In this document: piece by piece, positions 8,085 through 17,161 of the stretch
Layout of the letters: each line of letters starts with the position of its first letter
Position numbering within the stretch: position 1 is the first letter of the stretch
Assembly (NCBI RefSeq): GCF_028993555.1
Contig: NZ_CP118611.1
Coordinates: 2,069,501 to 2,133,500, forward strand
Length of the DNA: 64,000 nt
Origin: Ensifer adhaerens
GTDB taxonomy: Bacteria > Pseudomonadota > Alphaproteobacteria > Rhizobiales > Rhizobiaceae
Direction of reading: 5' to 3'
Made by a program: the position numbers and the translations under genes
The notes under the pieces: model-generated
Told to the model about the DNA's origin: nothing
The model's input: only the letters and a program-made list of their open reading frames with translations
The model's database searches: none

Positions 8085-9022
8085 AGACTGACGCGCTCGA
8101 CATAGTAGCGCGGGATCTTCACCCGGTCGCGGTCGCGATAGAAGTCGATGCAGAAATCGACGAAGGCCTTGAAGCGTTTCGACACGTGCCGGCGGCGCGA
8201 ATAGATGAGGTTGATCGCCGTCTGCGGCGAGCGCCAGTCTGAGAGCACCGGCTCCAGTAGCCCTGCCTGCCGCTCGGTCTCGACGAAGAAATCGGGCAGA
8301 TAGGCGATGCCTTCGCCGGCAACCGCGAAATACTTGATCGTCCAGTAGTCGTTGGTGGTGCAGGTGGATGTCGGCAAAAGGTCCACTTCGTCCTTCACTG
8401 CCTGGGTCAGATACCAGGACTGCAGCCGCGTCGGTTGGCGGAAGACGAGACCGCGGTGGCCGGAAAGCTCATCAGGGGTTTGCGGCTGACCATGGCGGGC
8501 GATGTATTGCGGGCTGGCGAAAAGCCCGTAGGACGACACCGAGAGCCGTCGACTGATGTAATCGACATCCGACGGCTCGCCCCAGTGGAAGATACCGTCG
8601 AGCGCCTGCTCGGTGACATCGGAGAACGGCTGGCGCGAAGTCAGGAACACGACATCGAGATTGACCTGCGGATACTGCTGGCGAAAAGCGTAGAGCAGTT
8701 CCGACGTGATCGTCGTGCCGAATTCGCCTGTTGATCCCACCCGCAGCGTGCCCGCCACCTCCTGGCGCATCTCGGCCATAGCGGTTGCTGCATCGTCACA
8801 GTTCGACTGGATGAGCCGGGCGTAGCGCAGGAATTCGGCGCCGGCGTCGGTCACGTGCAACTGATGTCCTTCGCGCACGAAGAGCTCGATGCCGAACTCA
8901 TCCTCCAATTGCCGGATCTTGTGGCTGAGCGTCGACTTGGGCAGCCGGTATCGCCTGGAAGCCGCTGAAATCGAACGGGAATCGGCGACTTTCACGAAGC
9001 AGTCGATGAGTGACAGGTCCAT
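8081..9022 (-). CDS. LysR-family regulator
   Basis: 313 aa. HTH at about 5-65 (DSRSISAASRRYRLPKSTLS), then a substrate-binding domain from about 90. Start ATG at 9022 (MDLSLIDCFVK), although the frame is open far upstream. It is divergent from the purine locus beginning at 9134 and convergent with the dehydratase gene. Divergent placement suggests it controls the deaminase-permease genes; the ligand is unknown. The domain class is the AaeR/PecT-like branch by overall look, which is a weak assignment. Confidence 0.88.
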   Translation of the reverse strand: MDLSLIDCFVKVADSRSISAASRRYRLPKSTLSHKIRQLEDEFGIELFVREGHQLHVTDAGAEFLRYARLIQSNCDDAATAMAEMRQEVAGTLRVGSTGEFGTTITSELLYAFRQQYPQVNLDVVFLTSRQPFSDVTEQALDGIFHWGEPSDVDYISRRLSVSSYGLFASPQYIARHGQPQTPDELSGHRGLVFRQPTRLQSWYLTQAVKDEVDLLPTSTCTTNDYWTIKYFAVAGEGIAYLPDFFVETERQAGLLEPVLSDWRSPQTAINLIYSRRRHVSKRFKAFVDFCIDFYRDRDRVKIPRYYVERVSL

Positions 9023-9133
9023 ATTTCGTCCAAAATCTTGCACGATATGTCCAGAGATTAGCCTATTTCGGCCCATTGTGTAAACGAGTGGGAATTGGGA
9101 ATATTCACTGGAGCTAAGGGAGAAGAGGTTCCA

Positions 9134-10933
9134 GTGAGCGATATCAGAGAATTCATTCGCGCCGCATCGGGCACCGGCGGTAAGGCAACGCTGGCGATCC
9201 GCGGCGGTCGGCTGGTCAATGTCGTGTCGGAAGAGATCTACCAGGCTGACGTCGCCATCTATGGCGAGCGCATCATCGCCGTCGGCGATATCGCTGACTA
9301 CATCGGCCCCGAGACCAAGATCGTCGACGCGACCGGCAAGTACCTGACACCGGGCATGATCGACGGCCACCTGCATGTCGAATGCTCGAAGATGTCGCTG
9401 ACGAGCTTCGCCAAGGCCGTCGTTCCACTCGGCACCACTTCGATCGTTACCGGCCTCGACCAGATCATCGTCGTCGGCGGCCCGGCTGCGGCGCGCGAAT
9501 TCCTCGACGAGGCAAAGCAGACGCCGCTCAAGGTCTTCTGGGGCGCGCCGTGCAAGACGCCCTACACCATGCCACGCTCGACCGTCGGCCACTACTTCAG
9601 CCCCGCGGACCACCAGGCGACGCACCACTGGCCGGAATGCGTCGGCATCTGGGAGACGGTGCGCGAATTCATCCAGGAAGAGGACGCCGACGTGCTGGCG
9701 GCGCTCGAGCTTGCCGAAAAGAGCCGGCTTCCGGTTCTCGGCTGCTGCCCGATGACGCGCGGCGCCCGGCTCAACGGCTACCAGCAATCCGGCGTGCGCG
9801 CCGACCATGAGAGCTACACGCCGGAAGAAATGCTCGAAAAGCTGCGCGCCGGCATGCATGTGGTGGTGCGCGAATCCTCGATCTCGCACTTCCTTGCTGA
9901 CAATCTACGCATCGTGACGGAAATGGGCGTGAAGGCGCTCCGCCGCATCAGTTTCTGCACCGACGACGTGGTGGCGAGCGACATCCTGAAGCGTGGGCAC
10001 CTCGACAACATGGTGCGCATGGCAATCGCCATGGGTATCTCGCCGATGGCGGCGATCCAGATGGCGACGATCAACGGCGCCGATGCGCTGCGGATCGACG
10101 ACAAGGTCGGCTCGATCTCGCCCGGCCGCGCCGCCGATATCCTGCTCGTCGACGACCTGCGCAATTTCAATATCGAAACCGTCGTCGCCAAGGGCGAGGT
10201 GGTCGCCCGCGGTGGCAAGATGGCGATCGAGCTGACGCCGCCGCAGCGCAGCGCAGCAATTCTCAACTCGGTCAAGGTGGCGCCGCTTCAGCCCGGCGAC
10301 CTCAAGGTTGCCTATGACGGAGCCGGTGACACGGCGGAAGCGATGGCGATCGCCGTCACCCCGGAAAAGATCTTCGTGCGCACCCGCCGCGACGTGACGC
10401 TTGCCGTCAAGGACGGCCATGTGCTCGCCGACCCGGCAAGGGACGTGCAATACGTCACCGTCGTCGAACGCTACGGCAAGACCAGCAATCGTCCGGTCGC
10501 CTTCACTTCCGGCTTTGGCCTCAAGGAAGGCGCGATCGCCAGTTCCACCGCACCGGATGACAACAACATCATCTGCATCGGCGCCGATCTCGAGGACATG
10601 CGCATCGCCATCAACCACCTGATCGCCAACAATGGCGGTCAGGTCGTGGTCAGGAACGGCAAGATTGAAGCCTTCCTGCACCTGCCGATCGGCGGAATCG
10701 TCTCCGACATCGAGCCGGCAGAGATGGCGGCGCTGGAAGACCAGCTCGACGACGCGGCCCGCTCGCTCGGTTGCCCGCTGCCCTGGCCCTTCATGTACAT
10801 GTTCGTGTTGCAGATCACGGCGATCCCGGAATACGCGATCACCGACCTTGGCGTCGTCGACTGCGTCGGGCTGAAGGTGATCTCGCCGTTTTCGCCCGCC
10901 AGCGGAGACGAGCGCGCCGAAGCCGCGGAATAG
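9134..10933 (+). CDS. Adenine deaminase-like amidohydrolase, divergent active site
   Basis: 599 aa with the amidohydrolase core and the C-terminal domain typical of adenine deaminase. H79/H81 (GHLHVEC), E174 (GIWETV), H225 (ADHES) and D277/D278 (CTDD) match the family. Two canonical positions differ: the DPHEIANV histidine is absent (here GLDQIIV), and the GH metal ligand is cysteine (C204, LGCCPM). It may deaminate another purine or related amide. GTG start at 9134 follows GGGAGAAGAGG; a TTG at 9095 is less likely. First gene of a deaminase-permease-deaminase set. A hairpin follows. Confidence 0.8.
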   Translation: MSDIREFIRAASGTGGKATLAIRGGRLVNVVSEEIYQADVAIYGERIIAVGDIADYIGPETKIVDATGKYLTPGMIDGHLHVECSKMSLTSFAKAVVPLGTTSIVTGLDQIIVVGGPAAAREFLDEAKQTPLKVFWGAPCKTPYTMPRSTVGHYFSPADHQATHHWPECVGIWETVREFIQEEDADVLAALELAEKSRLPVLGCCPMTRGARLNGYQQSGVRADHESYTPEEMLEKLRAGMHVVVRESSISHFLADNLRIVTEMGVKALRRISFCTDDVVASDILKRGHLDNMVRMAIAMGISPMAAIQMATINGADALRIDDKVGSISPGRAADILLVDDLRNFNIETVVAKGEVVARGGKMAIELTPPQRSAAILNSVKVAPLQPGDLKVAYDGAGDTAEAMAIAVTPEKIFVRTRRDVTLAVKDGHVLADPARDVQYVTVVERYGKTSNRPVAFTSGFGLKEGAIASSTAPDDNNIICIGADLEDMRIAINHLIANNGGQVVVRNGKIEAFLHLPIGGIVSDIEPAEMAALEDQLDDAARSLGCPLPWPFMYMFVLQITAIPEYAITDLGVVDCVGLKVISPFSPASGDERAEAAE

Positions 10934-10940
10934 TGCTCAA

Positions 10941-10969
10941 GGAGGGGGCCGGTCATGCCGGCCCCCTCC
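10941..10969 (+). other. Intercistronic 12-bp hairpin
   Basis: Perfect stem GGAGGGGGCCGG/CCGGCCCCCTCC with a 5-nt loop, between the first deaminase and the permease. A short TTTC and an A-run follow. It could be a partial terminator or an mRNA stabiliser. Confidence 0.6.
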
Positions 10970-10993
10970 GTCGTTTCAAAAAAGGGGAACAAA

Positions 10994-12394
10994 ATGAACA
11001 TTCAGAACAAGACCGTGGAGGCGGCGCCGGGCCCGGGGGGATCCTGGCTTCATGCGCTTCTTGACCGCTACTTCCAGATCTCGCGCTTCGGCTCCACCGT
11101 CCGTACCGAAATCCTTGCCGGGCTCACGACCTTTCTCGCTGCCTCCTACGTCATCGTCGTCAACCCATCGATCCTTGCACATGCCGGCATCCCGTTTTCG
11201 GCGGGTGTGACGGCAACGGTGCTCGTCAGCTTCATCGGCAGTTGCGCCATGGGGCTTTATGCGCGCAGCCCCATTCTTGTCGCACCGGGCATGGGCATCA
11301 ATGCGCTCTTTGCCTACACCATGGTGGTCGGCGCCAAGGTGCCGCTTGAAGTCGCGCTCGGCTGCGTCTTCTGGGCCGGTGTGCTCTTTACCGTCATGGC
11401 CTTCTTCAACCTGCGCCAGACGATCATCGAGGCGATCCCGGTCGATCTGCGCTACGGCATCGCCTGCGGCATCGGCTTGTTCATCGCGCTGATCGGCCTG
11501 GAAAACGCCAAGTTCATCGTCGCCAATCCCGACACCATCGTCGGCCTGACCCAGTTCAACCCCGTCACCCTCACCTTCATCGCCGGTTTCGTGCTGACGG
11601 TTGCTCTGGTGGTGCGGCGGGTCCCCGGCGCGATGATGGCCGGCATGATCCTGACGACGATCCTTGCAATCCCGATCGGCCGCTGGTGGGGCGATGGCAG
11701 CGCATTCTCGCCGGAGACGCCCGACGTCCACACGCTGGTCAACTGGAGCGGCTTCTCCGCTGCACCGGATTTCAGCTTCGTCGGTCAGATCGATCTGTTG
11801 GGCGCGCTGAACCTGATCTACCTGCCGTTCATCTTCGTCTTCCTCTTCACCAACTTCATCGAGGCACTCTCGACCTTCCTCGGTCTTGCGGAAGCGGCCG
11901 ACCTCAAGGACGAAACCGGCATGCCGCGCAACATCCGCGAATCCATGCATGTCGATGCGATCGCGGCGTTGATCTCGGCCCCGCTCGGCACGAGCCCCGC
12001 GACCGTCTATCTCGAATCCGGCGCCGGCATCCAGCAGGGCGGCCGCACCGGCCTCGTCGCGCTTGTCGCCGGCGTGCTGTTCCTGCCGTTCCTGTTCCTG
12101 TCGCCGCTCCTGTCGCTGGTGCCGGCGGTTGCGACCGCGCCGGTGCTGATCCTCACCGGTCTCTTCATGTCCGAGCCGATCAGCAACATCCGCTGGAGCG
12201 CGCTCGACGAGGCGATCCCCGCGTTCCTCGCGATCGTCTTGATACCGCTCACCTTCTCGATCACGCTCGGTCTGTCGCTCGCGATCATCGCCTATGTGCT
12301 GATCAAGCTGGTCTGCGGCCGGGCCGGCGATGTAAGACCGGTCATGTGGTTCGTCGCGCTGCTCGCCGCAGCGCTCGTCGCCCAGACCCAGTAA
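10994..12394 (+). CDS. NCS2-family purine permease (AzgA-like)
   Basis: 466 aa, about 12-14 membrane helices. The AzgA-branch features are present: GLTTFLAASYVIVVNPSIL near the N-terminus, APGMGINALFAYTMV, and the SPATVYLESGAGIQQGGRTG motif around residue 335-352. This branch imports adenine, guanine or hypoxanthine with protons. Placement between two adenine-deaminase-family genes supports adenine uptake followed by deamination to hypoxanthine. ATG at 10994 follows AAAGGGGAAC. Confidence 0.88.
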   Translation: MNIQNKTVEAAPGPGGSWLHALLDRYFQISRFGSTVRTEILAGLTTFLAASYVIVVNPSILAHAGIPFSAGVTATVLVSFIGSCAMGLYARSPILVAPGMGINALFAYTMVVGAKVPLEVALGCVFWAGVLFTVMAFFNLRQTIIEAIPVDLRYGIACGIGLFIALIGLENAKFIVANPDTIVGLTQFNPVTLTFIAGFVLTVALVVRRVPGAMMAGMILTTILAIPIGRWWGDGSAFSPETPDVHTLVNWSGFSAAPDFSFVGQIDLLGALNLIYLPFIFVFLFTNFIEALSTFLGLAEAADLKDETGMPRNIRESMHVDAIAALISAPLGTSPATVYLESGAGIQQGGRTGLVALVAGVLFLPFLFLSPLLSLVPAVATAPVLILTGLFMSEPISNIRWSALDEAIPAFLAIVLIPLTFSITLGLSLAIIAYVLIKLVCGRAGDVRPVMWFVALLAAALVAQTQ

Positions 12395-12409
12395 GCCTCT
12401 CGGCGCTCT

Positions 12410-12439
12410 CGCTCCCGTTCATGGAATGGATCGGGAGCG
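12410..12439 (+). other. Intercistronic hairpin
   Basis: CGCTCCCG (12410-12417) pairs with CGGGAGCG (12432-12439), with a 14-nt loop and no T-run. It lies between the permease and the second deaminase. Confidence 0.45.
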
Positions 12440-12469
12440 CCGGCACTGCCCCATTCGAAGGAAACCAAC

Positions 12470-14266
12470 ATGCTTCAATCCTGGTCGAGAACCGCACCCG
12501 AACTGGTCGACGTCGCAATGGGCCGGAAGCCCGCCGATCTGGTGATCCGCAACGGCAAATGGGTCAACGTCTATTCCGGCGAGATCATTGCGGGCACCGA
12601 CATCGCCGTCAAAGCCGGCCGCTTCGCCTATGTCGGCCCGGACGCGAGCCACACGATCGGCGCGGAGACCAAGGTCGTCGATGCCGCCGGCCGCTATCTC
12701 GTGCCTGGCCTTTGCGACGCGCACATGCACGTCGAAAGCGGGCTCGTCACCGTCACTGAATTTGCCCGCGCCGTCATTCCGCACGGCACCACCACCATGT
12801 TCATCGACCCGCACGAGATCGCCAACGTGCTTGGCCTCGATGGCGTACGGCTGATGAACGAAGAGGCGCAGAGCCTGCCGGTCAACGTGCTCGTGCAGGT
12901 GCCGAGCTGCGTGCCGAGCGCGCCCGGACTTGAAACTGCAGGGGCGGAACTGTCAGCGCATGATGTCGCCGAGGCGCTCGCCTGGCCGAACGTCATCGGC
13001 CTTGGCGAGATGATGAATTTCCCCGGCGTCGCCGCCAACGATCCGAAGATGGTGGCCGAGATCGCAGCCACCCAGGATGCTCGTCTGACCGTCGGCGGAC
13101 ACTATGCCTCGCCGCATCTCGGCCGCGAGTTCCACGCTTACGCCGCCGGCGGCCCCGCCGACGACCATGAGGGCACGACCGCCGAAGACGCGATCGCCCG
13201 CGTGCGCCAGGGCATGCGCGCCATGCTGCGCCTCGGCTCGGCCTGGTTCGACGTGGCAGCTCAGGTCAAGGCCATCACCGAATCCGGCCTCGACCCGCGC
13301 AACTTCCTGCTCTGCACCGACGACAGCCATTCCGGCACGCTTGTGCACGACGGGCACATGAACCGGGTGGTGCGCCACGCCATCGCGCAAGGGCTGAAGC
13401 CGATCACCGCCATCCAGATGGCAACGCTCAATACCGCCCAGCATTTTGGCCTCGAGCGCGAGATCGGCTCCATCGCACCCGGCCGCCGAGCCGACCTGAT
13501 CGTGACGTCCGATCTTGCAGCCCTTCCGATCGAGATGGTCTTTGCCCGTGGGGAACTGATGGCCGAAGGCGGTGCGCTGGTGCGCGACATCCCGGCCTAT
13601 GTCTATCCGGAGAGCGCGCGCAACACGGTCCATCTCGGCCGGATGCTGGCCGCCGCGGATTTCGACATCCCGTCGAATGCGCGCGCGACGCGGGCCCGCG
13701 TGAACGTGATCGGCGTGGTTGAGAACCAGGCGCCGACGCGGGCGCTTGAGGCTGAGGTGGCGATCGAAAACGGCCTCGTGCAGATGGATGGCGCCAACGA
13801 CATCTGTCAGATCGCGCTCGTCGAACGCCACCGCGGCACCGGCGACGTGGTCAACGCCTTCGTCTCCGGTTTCGGCTACGACAGCGATTGCGCCATGGCC
13901 AGCACGGTCGCACATGACAGCCACCAAATGATCGTCGTCGGCACGAACAAGGCTGACATGGCCAAGGCCGCCAATCGGCTGCACGAGGTCGGCGGAGGCA
14001 TCGTCGTCATCAGGGAAGGCCGCGAGTTGGCCCTCGTCGAGCTTCCCGTCGCCGGCCTGATGTCCGATCAGCGCGCCGAAGTGGTTGCCGAAAAGGCGGC
14101 AGCCATCGTCGAGGCGATGCGCGCCTGCGGCTGCCAGCTGAACAACGCCTACATGCAGCACTCGCTGCTGGCGCTCGTCGTCATTCCGGAGCTCCGGATT
14201 TCGGACAAGGGTCTGATCGACGTGCGGACCTTCCAGAAGACCGATGTGATCCTGAGCACGCGCTGA
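12470..14266 (+). CDS. ade: Adenine deaminase
   Basis: 598 aa. All canonical features are present: H85/H87 (DAHMHVES), H115 (DPHEIANVLG), E180 (GLGEMMNFPGV), H211 (GGHYAS), H233 (DDHEGTT) and the downstream CTDDSHSG aspartate. The C-terminal domain holds the usual FVSGFGYD and MASTVAHDSHQ stretches. It converts adenine to hypoxanthine and ammonia in purine salvage or nitrogen scavenging. ATG 12470 follows GAAGGAAACC. Third gene of the purine set and the orthodox counterpart of the divergent deaminase at 9134. Confidence 0.93.
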   Translation: MLQSWSRTAPELVDVAMGRKPADLVIRNGKWVNVYSGEIIAGTDIAVKAGRFAYVGPDASHTIGAETKVVDAAGRYLVPGLCDAHMHVESGLVTVTEFARAVIPHGTTTMFIDPHEIANVLGLDGVRLMNEEAQSLPVNVLVQVPSCVPSAPGLETAGAELSAHDVAEALAWPNVIGLGEMMNFPGVAANDPKMVAEIAATQDARLTVGGHYASPHLGREFHAYAAGGPADDHEGTTAEDAIARVRQGMRAMLRLGSAWFDVAAQVKAITESGLDPRNFLLCTDDSHSGTLVHDGHMNRVVRHAIAQGLKPITAIQMATLNTAQHFGLEREIGSIAPGRRADLIVTSDLAALPIEMVFARGELMAEGGALVRDIPAYVYPESARNTVHLGRMLAAADFDIPSNARATRARVNVIGVVENQAPTRALEAEVAIENGLVQMDGANDICQIALVERHRGTGDVVNAFVSGFGYDSDCAMASTVAHDSHQMIVVGTNKADMAKAANRLHEVGGGIVVIREGRELALVELPVAGLMSDQRAEVVAEKAAAIVEAMRACGCQLNNAYMQHSLLALVVIPELRISDKGLIDVRTFQKTDVILSTR

Positions 14267-14282
14267 CCCGCTTTCACGATTC

Positions 14283-14302
14283 GGCCGCCAGTACTGGCGG
14301 CC
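14283..14302 (+). terminator. Hairpin terminator after the purine locus
   Basis: GGCCGCCA-GTAC-TGGCGGCC, 8-bp stem, 17 nt after the adenine deaminase stop. No clear T-run, so termination may be incomplete. Confidence 0.6.
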
Positions 14303-14821
14303 GTCTCTGGCCGCGAAGCGTCAAATGGCCCTGCGTACCAGCGAGGGAGAAGCAGCCGCCAGCCAATCCCCCGGTTTCTTCGTTTATGGTTAATCCAAAC
14401 CTGACGGTGAGCATTCGTTCCATTTACCCGCCCAAATCAGCCGTTCGTCGACCCCGCACAGCAAACGCCCGCGCCCCAAGGCGCGCTCTCGGCAGCTGTC
14501 CTGCAATGGGATGACGACGCGGACGACACCCAAGCGCTCTCTCGAAACGTCACCAAATTGCATGCAATAATGGTAAATGATACAAGAAGGCACTTATATA
14601 CAACCGTGCAGGGCAATGGCGCCGCGCCAGGCCCATGACGTTCCGAAGCGAGGTTTCCACAGGCGGTACACAAGCGTGCGGCAAGGGCATTGACCCGGAT
14701 GCGTCGCGCGATAGCTTTGGAGAAGGACGAGCCACGCCGAAATTCCGTGCGTGCAGTGTCCGCAGGGGGCGCGACGCTTGCTGCCCCCGAGCGCGTTCGG
14801 AACAGAAAGGGAAAGGCAAGC
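14303..14821. other. 519-nt region without a recognisable gene
   Basis: No convincing coding frame; the open frames on both strands lack family signatures and ribosome binding sites. It presumably holds the promoter and leader of the GGDEF-EAL gene. I see no clear operator. Confidence 0.4.
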
Positions 14822-16498
14822 ATGCCGGACACTGATGCAACCTCGTCTGCTTCAGCTTCAGTGCAGGATCCCGTCGCGGCCAACGCCGATGAAATCCTTT
14901 CGTTCTATGACGAGGCCTTCCACCTGACGAGTGCTTCGCCGGCGCTCCAGGAAACCTATGAGGTCGGCACGCTGGTCGATGCAACCTTGTGGCACCTCTA
15001 TCCGGAACTGCTTGCTCCCACCTCCAAGGCGACGGTCGCGTCCGTGATCGCAAGCGGCGTGCCCCGAAGCGTCGAAGTCATCGACGCCAACACCAAGTCC
15101 CGGCGCACGCTGCTGGTCTTCCGCGCCCTGCGCGGCATCGGCGTTCTCGAAACGAGTGGTCGCTCGACGCGCCGCGAGGTCGGCAGCCATGGCGAGAGTG
15201 AGCGCGCGCTGCTTCTGCACCAGGCAACGCACGACGTTCTGACGGGCTTGCCCAATCGCCGGCAATTCAGCGACGACCTGCAGAACATTCTGCCGACGCC
15301 CGGCGAGAAGCTCGCGCTGATGCAGATCGACCTCGACGACTTCAAGCCGGTCAACGACACGCTCGGCCACGGCGCTGGTGACGCAGTGCTCAAGATGGCG
15401 GCGGAGCGCATCCGCGGCGCGCTCCGCGACGGAGAGGTCGCCTATCGCCTCGCCGGCGACGAATTTGCCGTCATCCAGCGCCACAGCGACCAGCCGACGG
15501 ATGCCGAGTATCTGGCCGAAGCCTTGATCCAGGCGTTCAATGAACCGTTCACGATCGACGGAATTTCCGTGTTTGTCGGCGCCAGCATCGGCATCGCCAT
15601 TGCCCCCAATGACGGCAACGAGATCGAACAATTGATGAAGGCGGCGGATATCGCCCTCTATGCCGCCAAAAAGGACGGCCGAGGCCGAGCGAAGACCTTC
15701 AGCCGCTCGATGCTGATCGTACTCGAACAGCGCGAAATGCTGCGCCGCAGCCTGCGAACGGCGCTCCAGGACAGGCAGTTTTCCATCGAATACCAGCCGC
15801 TCGTCGAACCGCCGTTCTCGATCGTCGGATTTGAGGCGCTGGTGCGCTGGCACCATCCGCTTGTGGGCGTCATCCCGCCGAATGTCTTCATTCCGATGGC
15901 GGAGGCCGACGGACTGATGAACGAGATCGGTCAATGGGTGCTGGAAGAGGCCTGCAGGCAGGCCGCCACCTGGCCGTCGCACTTTACCGTCGCCGTCAAT
16001 CTGTCGCCGGCCGAATTCCTGCGGGAGGGACTGACCGACCGCATCGCCCAGGCGCTCGACATGGCTGGCCTCAGAGCTGACCGACTCGAGTTGGAAGTTA
16101 CGGAAACGGTCCTGCTTGAGCGCACCACCAACAACCTGGACACGCTGAATACCCTGAACGTGCTGGGCATCCAGATCTCGCTCGACGATTTCGGCACCTT
16201 CTACTCCTCGCTCAGCTACCTCAAGAACTTCCCCTTCGACACGATCAAGATCGACCGATATTTCATCAAGGATCTCGAGAGCGACGAGAAGAGCCAGACA
16301 ATCGTTCGATCGATCATCGGGCTTGCGCATGGCCTTGGCATGCGGGTTACCGCCGAAGGCGTGGAAACGGTGGGACAGGCGGTCTGGCTCCGAAAGGAGG
16401 GATGCGACCGGCTGCAGGGCTATTTCCTGGGCATGCCCATGCCGGCAGAAGCGATCGGCGCCTATCTCCGCCGGTCGTCGGCAATGGCGACACTCTAG
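14822..16498 (+). CDS. GGDEF-EAL cyclic di-GMP enzyme
   Basis: 558 aa. An N-terminal sensor-like region (about 20-115) has no clear family. GGDEF domain 130-290 with an active-type AGDEF (211-215). EAL domain 315-550 with E338 (FEAL), N393 (VNLSP), E425 (LEVTE), D455/D456 (LDDFG), K476 (IKID), E512 (AEGVET) and Q532 (LQGYFLG). Both activities look possible; FGTFYSS replaces the usual FGTGYSS. ATG 14822 (MPDTDATS) is preferred; the frame extends to 14690. It has no membrane segment and lies upstream of a partner-switching module, so it could be its output or merely a neighbour. Confidence 0.88.
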   Translation: MPDTDATSSASASVQDPVAANADEILSFYDEAFHLTSASPALQETYEVGTLVDATLWHLYPELLAPTSKATVASVIASGVPRSVEVIDANTKSRRTLLVFRALRGIGVLETSGRSTRREVGSHGESERALLLHQATHDVLTGLPNRRQFSDDLQNILPTPGEKLALMQIDLDDFKPVNDTLGHGAGDAVLKMAAERIRGALRDGEVAYRLAGDEFAVIQRHSDQPTDAEYLAEALIQAFNEPFTIDGISVFVGASIGIAIAPNDGNEIEQLMKAADIALYAAKKDGRGRAKTFSRSMLIVLEQREMLRRSLRTALQDRQFSIEYQPLVEPPFSIVGFEALVRWHHPLVGVIPPNVFIPMAEADGLMNEIGQWVLEEACRQAATWPSHFTVAVNLSPAEFLREGLTDRIAQALDMAGLRADRLELEVTETVLLERTTNNLDTLNTLNVLGIQISLDDFGTFYSSLSYLKNFPFDTIKIDRYFIKDLESDEKSQTIVRSIIGLAHGLGMRVTAEGVETVGQAVWLRKEGCDRLQGYFLGMPMPAEAIGAYLRRSSAMATL

Positions 16499-16642
16499 CC
16501 GCATCCGTGCGTTGCGCGCCGTGAAACGCGGCGCAAAACCTGGGTTGCTTACGTGCAAAATCCGGGGGCTCAGTGGTTACAAATCATTATAGAAAGTGCT
16601 TTATGGCCGTTGCAGAGTTCGGGGTGCGGAGGACATTGCTGC

Positions 16643-17161
16643 ATGGGTGCAACTGTCAATAAGACCACGGAAACGGCTTTCGAGCCCTTGCTGCAGTTCG
16701 ATATGGAGATGGAAGATTTCCTCTCGGATTGGCATCACTGCGACCATGTTTCAAGCTACCTCGCCCGCATGATCAGCCACAACAGAACAGATCCGGTGCG
16801 GCATTCGAACTTCTTCTCCTCCGCCTTGAACGAGCTTCTCGAAGTTTCGTTTCGCGGCGGCACCACCGACGGAAAGATCGGCCTGTCGATCTACCGCCAA
16901 GGCGCCACGGAACGGGTTCAGCTTAACTTCCCATGCCCGCCTGGTCAGGTGCGCTTCTATCGCGAGGCGGTATCGAGAACCCGTGAAAGCGACGCCCAGG
17001 CCCGTTATCTCGACGCCATTTCCAACGATCTTGCCCCAAGCCGGGAATCGGTGCTTCTGGACCTCGCGCTCAACTATGACGCCCGCCTCCGGCTTGACGA
17101 GGATGCGGCTCCGGCAATCACCCTGATCGTGGATCTTCCTCTTGAAGGAATGGTGAGTTGA
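16643..17161 (+). CDS. Degenerate GHKL/DUF6272-like ATPase
   Basis: 172 aa, not a known named protein. Residues 60-75 (SSALNELLEVSF) resemble the N-box of the intact ATPase at 20695 ([12 protein letters not shown]), but the Mg-binding asparagine is V68 and the glycine-rich G2 box is replaced by LAPSRESVLLDLALNYDARL. It therefore looks like a catalytically dead paralogue of an anti-sigma/SiaB-type kinase. ATG 16643 follows CGGAGGA; the frame is open to 16553. Its stop overlaps the TTG of the STAS-methyltransferase gene, so the two are translationally coupled. Partner binding without phosphorylation is inference. Confidence 0.65.
   Translation: MGATVNKTTETAFEPLLQFDMEMEDFLSDWHHCDHVSSYLARMISHNRTDPVRHSNFFSSALNELLEVSFRGGTTDGKIGLSIYRQGATERVQLNFPCPPGQVRFYREAVSRTRESDAQARYLDAISNDLAPSRESVLLDLALNYDARLRLDEDAAPAITLIVDLPLEGMVS

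Noticed and set aside
9022..9889. N-terminal extension of the LysR gene on the minus strand
   Set aside because: It overlaps the deaminase gene in antisense; the HTH begins normally at MDLSLIDCF.
14635..14835. Short plus-strand open frame before the GGDEF-EAL gene
   Set aside because: Arg/Cys-rich, no signature, and overlaps the leader and start of the GGDEF-EAL gene.
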